64,000 nucleotides of DNA from Anabaena sp. WA102. GTDB taxonomy: Bacteria > Cyanobacteriota > Cyanobacteriia > Cyanobacteriales > Nostocaceae. The notes below the pieces were generated by a model, which saw nothing but the letters and a program-made list of their open reading frames with translations, was not told the origin of the DNA and ran no database searches. Each line of letters begins with the position of its first letter. Positions within the stretch are counted from its first letter, which is position 1. The stretch is taken from contig NZ_CP011456.1 in assembly GCF_001277295.1 (NCBI RefSeq), forward strand, positions 186,001-250,000, written 5' to 3'. This document shows, one piece after another, positions 34,975 through 42,620 of this stretch. Position numbers and translations under genes: made by a program.

Positions 34975-35433
34975 TTAGTTAGAGACGACTTCAATGTTAA
35001 TTACTGCTGTTACTTCAGAATGGAGTTTAATTTCAGCTTTGTAAGTACCCAATTGGCTAATATCGGGAATGGTGATACCACGACGATCTATTTCTAGGTT
35101 AGCTGCTGCTTGAATTGCATCTGCAACGTCTTGGGTGGTAACAGTACCGAAAATAGCTTCATTTTCCCCAACTTGCTTGGCAATTTTTAAACCAGCAATA
35201 TTTTCTAAAGCTGTTTTTTGCTCAGTTGCTTGTTGTTTGAGTTCTAATTGTCTTTGATATTCTTTCTCACGTCTGCGTTCTACTTGTTTAAGTAATCCGG
35301 GTGTAGCACGAGCGGCTAAACTCTGAGGGATGAGGTAGTTACGAGCATAACCGGGAGCTACTTCTACCAAATCGCCGAGTTTTCCCAGCTTGGTAACATC
35401 TTTTGTTAAAACTAATTGCACACGTTTCGCCAT
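34975..35433 (-). CDS. rplI: 50S ribosomal protein L9
   Basis: The 152-aa protein has the L9 N-terminal domain (VQLVLTKDVTKLGKLGDLVEVAPGYARNYLIP), the long connecting helix (about 40-75, rich in Arg/Glu/Gln) and the C-terminal RNA-binding domain with FGTVTTQDVADAIQ. It binds 23S rRNA in the large subunit. In cyanobacteria rplI commonly lies just upstream of dnaB, as here. A hairpin and a mobile-element relic of about 185 bp now separate the two genes. Confidence 0.95.
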   Translation of the reverse strand: MAKRVQLVLTKDVTKLGKLGDLVEVAPGYARNYLIPQSLAARATPGLLKQVERRREKEYQRQLELKQQATEQKTALENIAGLKIAKQVGENEAIFGTVTTQDVADAIQAAANLEIDRRGITIPDISQLGTYKAEIKLHSEVTAVINIEVVSN

Positions 35434-35653
35434 TGTTTTTCGCTTTTCTTGGTAAAATCTTAGTTATTTGGGTGTCGCAGGGTGGCTCATAAAAGTGTAG
35501 CTTGATCCTCAGCGACTTTTAACGTACCCACAGCCTCGACATTGTAGCGAAATTTGGGGAGCGATCGCAACTCTAAATGCTAGAAATTTAAAAAAAGCAA
35601 TATTTTCATAGATACAGGAAAGCGTAAGCTAACGCTTGCAATCTTGCAATTAA

Positions 35654-35944
35654 CTAAATAGGTCTATTCTCTCGTCCATGATATATACGTAAAATAATCA
35701 CATCATCCTCAAGAATAACGTAGTGAATTATGAATCCATACTTACCAAAAGCAACTATAAGCTTTCGTAACCCTACTATTTCATCTACAATCGCACCGCG
35801 ACGAGGATTTTGTTGTAGACTTCCCCCTGAAGAAACAATTGCTTGTACTGCGCGGACTGCTGCATCAGCATTACTAAGTGCTATAAAATCATAATGACGA
35901 TTTAAGTCATTCGTAGCAGTTTCTGTCCAAACTATCTCAGACAT
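35654..35944 (-). CDS. ParE/RelE-family toxin
   Basis: The 96-aa protein has the compact ParE/RelE fold: VWTETATNDLNRHYDFIA at the start, NPRRGAIVDEIVGLRKLIV in the middle and YHGRENRPI at the end, whose Arg and terminal residues match the family. ParE toxins block gyrase and RelE toxins cut mRNA; which applies here is not clear. The gene overlaps the upstream partner at 35937 by 8 bases, the usual antitoxin-first arrangement. The pair is a type II toxin-antitoxin candidate. Confidence 0.85.
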   Translation of the reverse strand: MSEIVWTETATNDLNRHYDFIALSNADAAVRAVQAIVSSGGSLQQNPRRGAIVDEIVGLRKLIVAFGKYGFIIHYVILEDDVIILRIYHGRENRPI

Positions 35945-36239
35945 TATTATTATGAATTGTTAAACTATTTGCCCATTTTTGGACTTGTTCATGTTTGACT
36001 CCTGAACCTGTACGACGGTAGGTTTCTAAAGCAGATTTGCTTTCTTCAATCATGTCTTTTTTATTAAGAGGCTGAAAATTTAATTCTGTATCTATCTCAC
36101 CATACTCAAGTGATTCTGTTGCTAAATTTTGTGCTTCTTGAGCTAATTCTGTAGCTAAAAATTGAATGGCTTTGATTTTTTCTTGGTGAGATAATTTTTG
36201 TAGTGAGGGTAAAATTTCTGTTAATGTCATAGAAATCAT
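35937..36239 (-). CDS. Antitoxin-like partner of the ParE-family toxin
   Basis: The 100-aa protein precedes and overlaps the toxin gene by 8 bp. It begins SMTLTEILPSLQKLSHQEKI with an amphipathic helical region, and has an acidic middle (LEYGEIDTELNFQP) and a basic tail. No Phd, RHH or HTH DNA-binding motif is obvious, so the antitoxin label rests on position, size and the overlap. A start at 36230 (MTLTEI) is also possible. Confidence 0.6.
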   Translation of the reverse strand: MISMTLTEILPSLQKLSHQEKIKAIQFLATELAQEAQNLATESLEYGEIDTELNFQPLNKKDMIEESKSALETYRRTGSGVKHEQVQKWANSLTIHNNNV

Positions 36240-36538
36240 GGGTAAAGCTATTTACATTATACTGTTATCTGAGTCTGTTTTCCATAGATATAGCTTAGGA
36301 ATGTGAATTAAATAAGGTGCAAAAGTAGGGTGTGTTAGCGACAGCGTAACGCACCATTCCAGGTTACATCAGAATTGCAGGTTATTAAATTTGCGTTCCT
36401 TACCATTCGTGCAGCATGACACAGGCATAGACTGTCTATTTACACTATAATCGAATTATTTAACCCATTTACTCAGAGTAATTCCCAAAAACTGTTCTAA
36501 TTGAGTGAAAAAGGAAATATTCAAAAAAAATCTCTCCG

Positions 36539-36985
36539 TCACTTCCAAAATCGCTCATTTAACAAAGCATCTATATTACTAGGAAATGGACAAACATCAG
36601 AAAAATAAACATCAGGATAACCATCTCTCACATTTTCTAAAGCCATTTGATAGCTTTTGTCCAGAACTTCTAAAACAAAACCTTTCAAACTCGGTGAATC
36701 TTCTAATTCAATTTGTAACCGTTGCCGAAAATTCCTGATTTCAATTTCCCAACCCCGATAACAGTCCGACATTGGTACATAACACCGCTTTAATAAATGT
36801 TCTAATAAACGCACCAGAAAACTCCGCACTGTTTTGCGCTGACTTTTACCCAAAGATTCTACCTCTTCAATTAAATTATCCCAATCTAAATGCTCATTAT
36901 CTCGTGCTTTTAACTTACTAACGGTATCCTCAACCCAAAGATAAAAATCTTGATCGTAGAGATTTTTTACCGATGTTTTATTCAT
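36539..36985 (-). CDS. DUF29 family protein
   Basis: The 148-aa protein starts LYDQDFYLWVEDTVSKLKAR and has LDWDNLIEEVESLGKSQRKT, then LLEHLLKRCY and a late SWEIEIRNFR-like WEIEIRNFRQRL, the DUF29 pattern of a helical all-alpha domain. The family is expanded in filamentous cyanobacteria and has no assigned function. A relative lies at 45723. It is a single gene with repeats on either side. The start ATG at 36985 gives the full family N-terminus. Confidence 0.82.
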   Translation of the reverse strand: MNKTSVKNLYDQDFYLWVEDTVSKLKARDNEHLDWDNLIEEVESLGKSQRKTVRSFLVRLLEHLLKRCYVPMSDCYRGWEIEIRNFRQRLQIELEDSPSLKGFVLEVLDKSYQMALENVRDGYPDVYFSDVCPFPSNIDALLNERFWK

Positions 36986-37422
36986 AAAGTTTATTTACTG
37001 CTGGCTTGACTCTCTTAACATATTGATAAGAATTATCTTCATTCTATCGCTAATTTTTAATATATAGGAATCCGGCTTGATTCCTGATAGCAAAGCGTGG
37101 CGTTAGCCATATTTTCTTACGTAGGAAGGCAAGAGGCAAGAGAAGAGGATTCGAGAATATAAAGGTGTACCGAGTTCCGTTCAAAAATCAAATAGGAGTC
37201 CTATAGTTATCGTTCGGATGTAATACAATCGGGGATGGGGTTTCCCCAACCCTAAGTAATTAGACAAAAATATTTACAGTCATTGCGAAGGAAGGGAGGC
37301 AATCACAACCCTTGGAATTGCTTCATTTCACTTCGTTCCATATGGCTAACGCCACGCAACGCTTACGCAATGACATTATGTAATTAATTCTTTCTCACTA
37401 CTTAGACAAATTATCAAAATAA
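36986..37422. other. Intergenic region with a miniature element
   Basis: Contains part of a TAGCAAAGCGTGGCGTTAGCC dispersed segment near 37090 and a complete family B miniature element at 37253-37404. No gene is visible. Confidence 0.5.
37253..37404. mobile_element. Miniature element, family B, copy 1
   Basis: The 152-bp element starts TAAGTAATTAGACAAAAATA and ends TTCTTTCTCACTACTTA, an imperfect inverted repeat. The interior includes GTCATTGCGAAGGAAGGGA and a TATGGCTAACGCCACGC hairpin piece. Copy 2 (42134-42285) has the same length; copy 3 (58943-59068) keeps only the ends. Confidence 0.7.
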
Positions 37423-38196
37423 TTAAAAATTATCCTTCATTCCCCGAATTCGGGCAAAGGTTTGGATACCATCATCACTCTTTGCTGTTACTTGTAGAGA
37501 TGGTTCTTCCCAACGTAAAAAAGGATTGGTGAGTTTTTCGACTCCTAAAATTGATGGAACTGTCGGTTCTAATTTATCCCGTTGAGCTTTAACATCTTGG
37601 TAGCGTTTTTGTAAATCTGCATTTTCAGCATCTACAGTTACAGCAAACCGCAAATTGCTTAAAGTGTATTCGTGGGCGCACCAAACGCGAGTATGATCAG
37701 GTAAAGCCCGGAGTTTACTTAAAGAATCTACCATTTGCCCTGGTGTACCTTCAAATAAACGCCCGCAACCTCCCGCAAACAATGTATCACCACAGAACAA
37801 TTCTCCAGGCTCTCCTGGACTTGCTGGGGGGAAATAGTAAGCAATATGAGCGCGAGTATGTCCAGGTACAAAGAATATATTAGCAGTGCGATCGCTAAAT
37901 TGGATGCGATCGCCTTCTTGCAAAAATACCTGCTGTCCCGGAATCCTCCCCCTGTCTTCCGCACCTCCATAAACTTTCACCTCAGGAAATGCTTTCATTA
38001 ATTGTGTATTCCCACCCACATGATCACCATGATGATGGGTATTAAAAATTGCCACTAACTGAGCATTAATTTTTCTCAATTCATCTAGAACTGGTTGTGC
38101 TTCCGCCGGATCAACAACAGCCGCAATATTCCGCACTGGATCATGCAGTAAAAATATATAATTGTCAGCAAGTACCGGTAAACGAATGATTTGCAT
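37423..38196 (-). CDS. gloB: Hydroxyacylglutathione hydrolase (glyoxalase II)
   Basis: The 257-aa metallo-beta-lactamase-fold enzyme hydrolyses S-lactoylglutathione to lactate and glutathione in methylglyoxal detoxification. The metal-binding motif THHHGDH is at residues 53-59, with further ligands in VPGHTRAH (about 113) and CGDTLF (about 135), and a late CAHEYTLSN. The C-terminal domain ends TFARIRGMKDNF as in the family. Start ATG 38196 gives the conserved MQIIRLPVLADNYIFLL opening. A heptanucleotide and a 53-bp tandem array lie immediately upstream. Confidence 0.94.
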   Translation of the reverse strand: MQIIRLPVLADNYIFLLHDPVRNIAAVVDPAEAQPVLDELRKINAQLVAIFNTHHHGDHVGGNTQLMKAFPEVKVYGGAEDRGRIPGQQVFLQEGDRIQFSDRTANIFFVPGHTRAHIAYYFPPASPGEPGELFCGDTLFAGGCGRLFEGTPGQMVDSLSKLRALPDHTRVWCAHEYTLSNLRFAVTVDAENADLQKRYQDVKAQRDKLEPTVPSILGVEKLTNPFLRWEEPSLQVTAKSDDGIQTFARIRGMKDNF

Positions 38197-38208
38197 TAGC
38201 TTTTCCCA

Positions 38209-38266
38209 TTGGTAATTGGTAATTGGTAATTGGTAATTGGTAATTGGTAATTGGTAATTGGTAATA
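38209..38266. repeat. GGTAATT heptanucleotide tandem repeat
   Basis: Seven full copies of GGTAATT run from 38211 with a partial eighth at 38260. Short tandem heptanucleotides (STRR) are typical of heterocystous cyanobacteria. It lies 12 bp upstream of gloB and may affect its promoter. Confidence 0.85.
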
Positions 38267-38279
38267 AGATATCTATTTT

Positions 38280-38697
38280 CATCCTGTTAATCATTAAATC
38301 CTGGATATCCTGATTCAGACAATATATTTTTTCATCCTGTTAATCATTAAATCCTGGATATCCTGATTCAGACAATGTATTTTTTCATCCTGTTAATCAT
38401 TAAATCCTGGATATCCTGATTCAGACAATGTATTTTTTCATCCTGTTAATCATTAAATCCTGGACATCCTGATTCAGACAATATATTTTTTCATCCTGTT
38501 AATCATTAAATCCTGGACATCCTGATTCAGACAATATATTTTTTCATCCTGTTAATCATTAAATCCTGGACATCCTGATTCAGACAATATATTTTTTCAT
38601 CCTGTTAATCATTAAATCCTGGATATCCTGATTCAGACAATGTATTTTTTCATCTTGTTAATCATTAAATCCTGGACATCCTGATTCAGACAATATG
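38280..38697. repeat. 53-bp direct tandem repeat array (8 copies)
   Basis: Units begin at 38280, 38333, 38386, 38439, 38492, 38545, 38598 and 38651, each CATCCTGTTAATCATTAAAT followed by a TCCTGG.TATCCTGATTCAGA segment. They differ by single bases (GGATATCC or GGACATCC). Single diverged units occur at 15352 and 60249, so this array is a local amplification of a dispersed element. There are no spacers, so it is not a CRISPR array. Confidence 0.9.
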
Positions 38698-38745
38698 TTT
38701 AATTAATGTAGGGGCGCAGGGCCTGCGCCCTCTATTGTCTTATAT

Positions 38746-39126
38746 CTAAGACCAAGAATCTAAATCTAAAGATTGCATTCCTTCCCTCTTAACATAATCG
38801 AGTAACCCTCCCAACTGCCGCCAAACAAAGAAGCAAGTTAACAGACTCAGTGGTAAACCTATACTTAAAGCCATTCCCGTAGGAAAACCAAATATCTCGA
38901 AACCAGAACAAAGAAATAAGCAAGAACCACCAGTAATACCAATAAATGGCACTAACAATTGTTTATAAAAAGAACGGGTATTAGTCTTTTCCTTAGAAGA
39001 TTTATCTTGTGGCCATTGCTGGACAATTACCTTTAATGTCCCAGATAAAGCTAACCCAGAAGTTAAAGCCGTGAAAAAACCAACTAATAGTAAAAAGTAA
39101 GGCGGTTGCAGAGGGTAATAGTACAT
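38746..39126 (-). CDS. Membrane protein of unknown function
   Basis: The 126-aa protein has three hydrophobic segments: about residues 9-31 (PYFLLLVGFFTALTSGLALSG), 59-77 (LVPFIGITGGSCLFLCSG) and 80-100 (IFGFPTGMALSIGLPLSLLTC). I do not recognise a named family. It lies 47 bp downstream of the UbiB/ABC1-type gene on the same strand and may be cotranscribed with it. Its C-terminal tail is acidic. Confidence 0.65.
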   Translation of the reverse strand: MYYYPLQPPYFLLLVGFFTALTSGLALSGTLKVIVQQWPQDKSSKEKTNTRSFYKQLLVPFIGITGGSCLFLCSGFEIFGFPTGMALSIGLPLSLLTCFFVWRQLGGLLDYVKREGMQSLDLDSWS

Positions 39127-39172
39127 TCAAACTCCTGGTTGTTATTAAAATTCGTTTTTATTTGGTGACAGA

Positions 39173-40870
39173 TTATTTAGCTAAAATAGCTGCTACACCT
39201 TCTTTGGAGAACTCGGTCAAGAGGCTAATGGCGACATTAAGTAAACGATTTGGTGGTAAATCATCCTTGACCAAATCCCACAGGCGTTGGACTTCTTCTG
39301 TGTGCAAACGGTCATCTTCAGTGATAGCTAAAACCAACTGACGACGGAGAAATTTACCCTCTTCGGAAAGGATGAATTCCAACCCCATTTTCGCCGTTGG
39401 TAAAACATCGAAATTGCTATCAGTGCGAGCAATCGTAATCAGATTTTCTAACCTTTGCCACTGAAATTTACCATCTTTGAACAACACATTCAATAGCCGT
39501 CGCCGTAATGCTGGAGATTCCCCAGTTAATAACCGCCGAGCGATATAGGGATAACCCACTTCCACAATTTTGAAATTAGGGTTAAGACTGAGGGCAATCC
39601 CTTCTTGTGTCACCAAAGAACGAATAATCAAAGCAAACTTTGCTGGCACACGGAAAGGATATTCATACATCAATTCCGAGAACTCATCGGTAATGGTTTT
39701 GAAGTTGAAATCTTGGACATTTTTACCAATAGCATTTCCTAATACCGCTTCTAATGCCGGCACAATAGGGGCAATATTAGTGTTCGCTGCTAAAAAGCCC
39801 AATTTGACAAAATCTGCCGCTAAATCGGCGTAATCCTTATTTACCAAATGTACTAAAGCATCAACTAAACTTTCCTTAGTGGTTTCCTCTAATTGATCCA
39901 TCATGCCAAAATCAATGTAAGCCATGCGACCATCGGGCATAGCGAACAAATTTCCCGGATGAGGATCGGCATGAAAAAAACCATGCTCTAATAGTTGTTG
40001 TAAACCAGTAGTTACACCTATTTGAATGATGGCTTCTGGATCTAAACCGACAGATTGAATATTCTCAGTATCTGTGAGTTTAAAGCCGTTGATCCATTCT
40101 AGGGTTAAAACATGAGTGCTGGTATAATTCCAGTAAATACAGGGAATTTTTACCTGGGGGTCATCACGGAAGTTATGGGCAAATTTTTCCGCATTGCGAC
40201 CTTCATTGATGTAATCAATTTCCTCAAATAGCTTTGTGCCAAACTCGTCCACAATTAAAGTTAAATCGTGACCGAGATTCAGGGGTAGCCAGGGGGCAAG
40301 CCAACTGGCAACCCAACGCATAAGATACAGGTCTTTTGTCAGTAACGGGCGGAGGTTAGGGCGTTGTACTTTGACTGCCACTTCCTCGCCACTGAGTAAC
40401 CGACCCCGGTAGACTTGACCCAAACTAGCTGCTGCTACGGGTTGAGGGGAAAGTTCCCGAAAGATTTCGCCAATTGAGCGATTTAATTCTGTTTCAATAA
40501 TCTGATATGCCAGATCATTATCAAAAGGTGGTAACTGGTCTTGTAACTTGATTAGTTCTGCTAAGAAGTCTTTGCGGATTAAGTCGGGACGAGTCGAGAG
40601 GGCTTGACCGACTTTAATAAATGTCGGACCCAGATTGGTGAGTAGAGTTCGCAACTGGGTAGCGCGTTTCCCCTGATTTTCCTCCACCTGGTCAAGCCAT
40701 TCGTCCCATTTGAGACTGAATATAAATCCGGCAAAAGACCAGATTATTCTCAGTAGTCGTCCCCAGGCTAACCAAGGACGGTAACGAAAGTAACGAGCGA
40801 TCGCCCCGCTCGCCCAGGGCAGTGCCTCTGGATTATACTGCTTTAATTCATCAGATTGATACTGACCCAC
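39173..40870 (-). CDS. ABC1/UbiB (AarF) family atypical kinase
   Basis: The 565-aa protein belongs to the ABC1/ADCK/UbiB family of atypical protein-kinase-like ATPases. Visible motifs are the KxGQ sequence FIKVGQALSTRPDLI (about 95), AAASLGQVYRG, VAVKVQRP with the ATP-binding Lys, FFHADPHPGNLFAM with the catalytic His-Asp (about 300) and YIDFGMM. Cyanobacterial members act in prenylquinone (plastoquinone, tocopherol) metabolism in the membrane; several paralogues exist per genome, so a specific symbol is not given. The C-terminal hydrophobic region may anchor it. Confidence 0.9.
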   Translation of the reverse strand: MGQYQSDELKQYNPEALPWASGAIARYFRYRPWLAWGRLLRIIWSFAGFIFSLKWDEWLDQVEENQGKRATQLRTLLTNLGPTFIKVGQALSTRPDLIRKDFLAELIKLQDQLPPFDNDLAYQIIETELNRSIGEIFRELSPQPVAAASLGQVYRGRLLSGEEVAVKVQRPNLRPLLTKDLYLMRWVASWLAPWLPLNLGHDLTLIVDEFGTKLFEEIDYINEGRNAEKFAHNFRDDPQVKIPCIYWNYTSTHVLTLEWINGFKLTDTENIQSVGLDPEAIIQIGVTTGLQQLLEHGFFHADPHPGNLFAMPDGRMAYIDFGMMDQLEETTKESLVDALVHLVNKDYADLAADFVKLGFLAANTNIAPIVPALEAVLGNAIGKNVQDFNFKTITDEFSELMYEYPFRVPAKFALIIRSLVTQEGIALSLNPNFKIVEVGYPYIARRLLTGESPALRRRLLNVLFKDGKFQWQRLENLITIARTDSNFDVLPTAKMGLEFILSEEGKFLRRQLVLAITEDDRLHTEEVQRLWDLVKDDLPPNRLLNVAISLLTEFSKEGVAAILAK

Positions 40871-41288
40871 GCCTTTATTTGCCTCTTCAACTGGGAATTT
40901 TACATCGTCGCTTTGATCCTGAATGCTAACTTAGTTGTTGGCACCGGAAAATGGTACTTTTTAGTTTAGAAAGAAACTTTAACCGGATCTAGGCGCAATA
41001 GGTGAAGAAATAAGCCTATCTAGCTAGATTTATTTATCTTTTTCTTAATTATACTTTATAAAAGTACAAACTTTTTGTGTGTATTTAGGGTATTTTATAT
41101 TTTCTTAATGACTCATGCAAATTCGTGATCTTAGGCATTTGCATGATAATCTTACAGAACAAGGCGATCGGGAAGCGCTGCTGCAAGCAGATCGCTCTGC
41201 CCTTAATCTAAAATAGTACGAAAGCAAAAAAACTCAGTACGAAGACCAATATTTTCTCTAATGACAGCATATATGCTATCATAGCCAC
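40871..41288. other. Intergenic region with a gene-end duplication
   Basis: Holds an AT-rich stretch and, at 41144-41216, an exact 73-bp copy of the 3' end of the antitoxin gene at 41719. No gene is visible. Confidence 0.5.
41144..41216 (+). pseudogene. Exact 73-bp duplicate of the antitoxin gene's 3' end
   Basis: The bases from TGATAATCTTACAGAACAAG to CTAAAATAG are identical to 41919-41991, the end of the antitoxin gene (residues DNLTEQ...SALNLK). The upstream part of that gene is absent here, so this is a relic of a duplicated toxin-antitoxin module. Confidence 0.85.
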
Positions 41289-41711
41289 ATGGCGATTAAA
41301 ATTGTGGTAGATACAAGCGTTTTTATTAGTGCGCTCATTGGATCAAAGGGTTCTAGTCGGGAACTAATTCGACGCTGTTTGAAAGGAGAATATCAGCCTT
41401 TGATGGGAAATGCTTTATTTTTAGAGTATGAATCAGTCATGCAGCGAGAAGAAATTATCAGCCAATGTTCTCTAACTAACACAGAAATTTATACTTTACT
41501 TGCATCATTTATAAATGTCAGTCAATGGATATCAATTTACTACTTATGGCGACCTAATTTAAAAGATGAAGCTGACAACCATTTAATTGAATTAGCGGTT
41601 GCTGGTAATGCTCAAATTATTGTCACCAAAAATGTTAAAGACTTCCAAAATGCTGAACTCGTATTTCCTAACTTATCAATATTAAGACCGGAAGAAATTA
41701 TTAGGAGTTAA
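41289..41711 (+). CDS. PIN-domain toxin (VapC-like)
   Basis: The 140-aa protein is a PIN-domain nuclease of the COG1569 type. The acidic residues are Asp8 in VVDTSVFISALIG, Glu in LEYESVMQREEI (about 46), and the late aspartates in DEADNHLIELAV (about 94) and NVKDFQNAEL (about 117). PIN toxins cut RNA. The gene is followed after 7 bp by the antitoxin gene, a toxin-first order that is less common. The ATG at 41289 is the natural start. Confidence 0.82.
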   Translation: MAIKIVVDTSVFISALIGSKGSSRELIRRCLKGEYQPLMGNALFLEYESVMQREEIISQCSLTNTEIYTLLASFINVSQWISIYYLWRPNLKDEADNHLIELAVAGNAQIIVTKNVKDFQNAELVFPNLSILRPEEIIRS

Positions 41712-41718
41712 ACAAAAA

Positions 41719-41991
41719 ATGGCTACTTTAACTATTCGCTTACCCAACGAAAAACACATCCGATTAAAAGAACTGGCGCAAACTAGAGGTATAAGTGTAA
41801 ATAAACTCATTGAAGAACTTTCTACTATAGCTCTAGCTGAATTTGATGCCTGTACTCGATTTAAAGCAATGGCTGTAACGGGAAACCCAGAAGCAGGTTT
41901 AAGAATACTGGATAAACTTGATAATCTTACAGAACAAGGCGATCGGGAAGCGCTGCTGCAAGCAGATCGCTCTGCCCTTAATCTAAAATAG
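41719..41991 (+). CDS. Ribbon-helix-helix antitoxin-like protein
   Basis: The 90-aa protein opens MATLTIRLPNEKHIRLKELA followed by QTRGISVNKLIEEL, the strand-helix-helix pattern of Arc/MetJ-type repressors. The C-terminal half (DKLDNLTEQGDREALLQADR) would contact the toxin. It follows the PIN gene by 7 bp and should repress the pair and neutralise the toxin. Its last 73 bp occur again exactly at 41144. A HIP1-like GGCGATCGGG sequence lies in the shared part. Confidence 0.75.
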   Translation: MATLTIRLPNEKHIRLKELAQTRGISVNKLIEELSTIALAEFDACTRFKAMAVTGNPEAGLRILDKLDNLTEQGDREALLQADRSALNLK

Positions 41992-42620
41992 GCAATGAAG
42001 GGCGGGGAAACCCCGCTGACAGGTGTAGGTTTTTTACATTCTGGTGAGGGCAAGACTTGGCCGACAAGGTGGACAAGGTGACAAGGGAGTTAGAGATAGG
42101 AAAACCCTACAGGATTATGTTTTTTGGCAACAATAAGTAATTGGACAAAAATATTTACAGTCATTGCGAGCGAAGGGAAGCAATCACAACCCTTGGAATT
42201 GCTTCATTTCACTTGATTCCATATGGCTAACGCCACGCTGCGCTAACGCAATAACATTGTGTAATTAATTCTGTCTCACTACTTAACACACCGTTAAAAG
42301 ACTATTGTGCGTATAAAATCTTCCTTGTCTACGTTCCCTCCAAGTCTTCCCAGTCTTGCCTTCACAGACAATATTAAAAACCTACCCTTGTGAGGGTTTC
42401 CCCGCCCCTACTGGCTTGGGGATAAAAAACTGTACCTTATAACGGATTGATCTAAAACTATAAAAATTAAATGGCATTTCGCCACAGTCGTCTCAAATAT
42501 TTGGTATCAGTAGGTTAACAAAATTTGGAATTTAAGATTTTTTCCTACTGAATTTAACTTCCATAATTGGTTAGCAATGGTATCATTCGAGTATTACAAA
42601 AAGTAAAGGGCGATTTTACT
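41992..42620. other. Intergenic region before gpmI
   Basis: Contains GGCGGGGAAACCCCGC near 42002, a repeated ACAAGGTGGACAAGGTG segment near 42068, the family B miniature element at 42134-42285 and a GAGGGTTTCCCCGCCCC segment near 42393. No gene is visible; the gpmI promoter should be in the last 200 bp. Confidence 0.5.
42134..42285. mobile_element. Miniature element, family B, copy 2
   Basis: Same length (152 bp) and nearly the same sequence as 37253-37404, with TAAGTAATTGGACAAAAATA at the left and TTCTGTCTCACTACTTA at the right. It carries an internal GTCATTGCGAGCGAAGGGAA segment. Confidence 0.7.

Noticed and set aside
34782..34994. A 70-codon frame next to rplI
   Set aside because: It lies inside the IS200/IS605 right-end hairpins and shows no protein family features.
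38280..38697. Possible CRISPR array
   Set aside because: The whole 53-bp unit is repeated without unique spacers, and no cas gene is in the window.
42567..42620. An upstream TTG start for gpmI
   Set aside because: The added 18 residues are unlike family members, whereas the ATG at 42621 gives the usual N-terminus.
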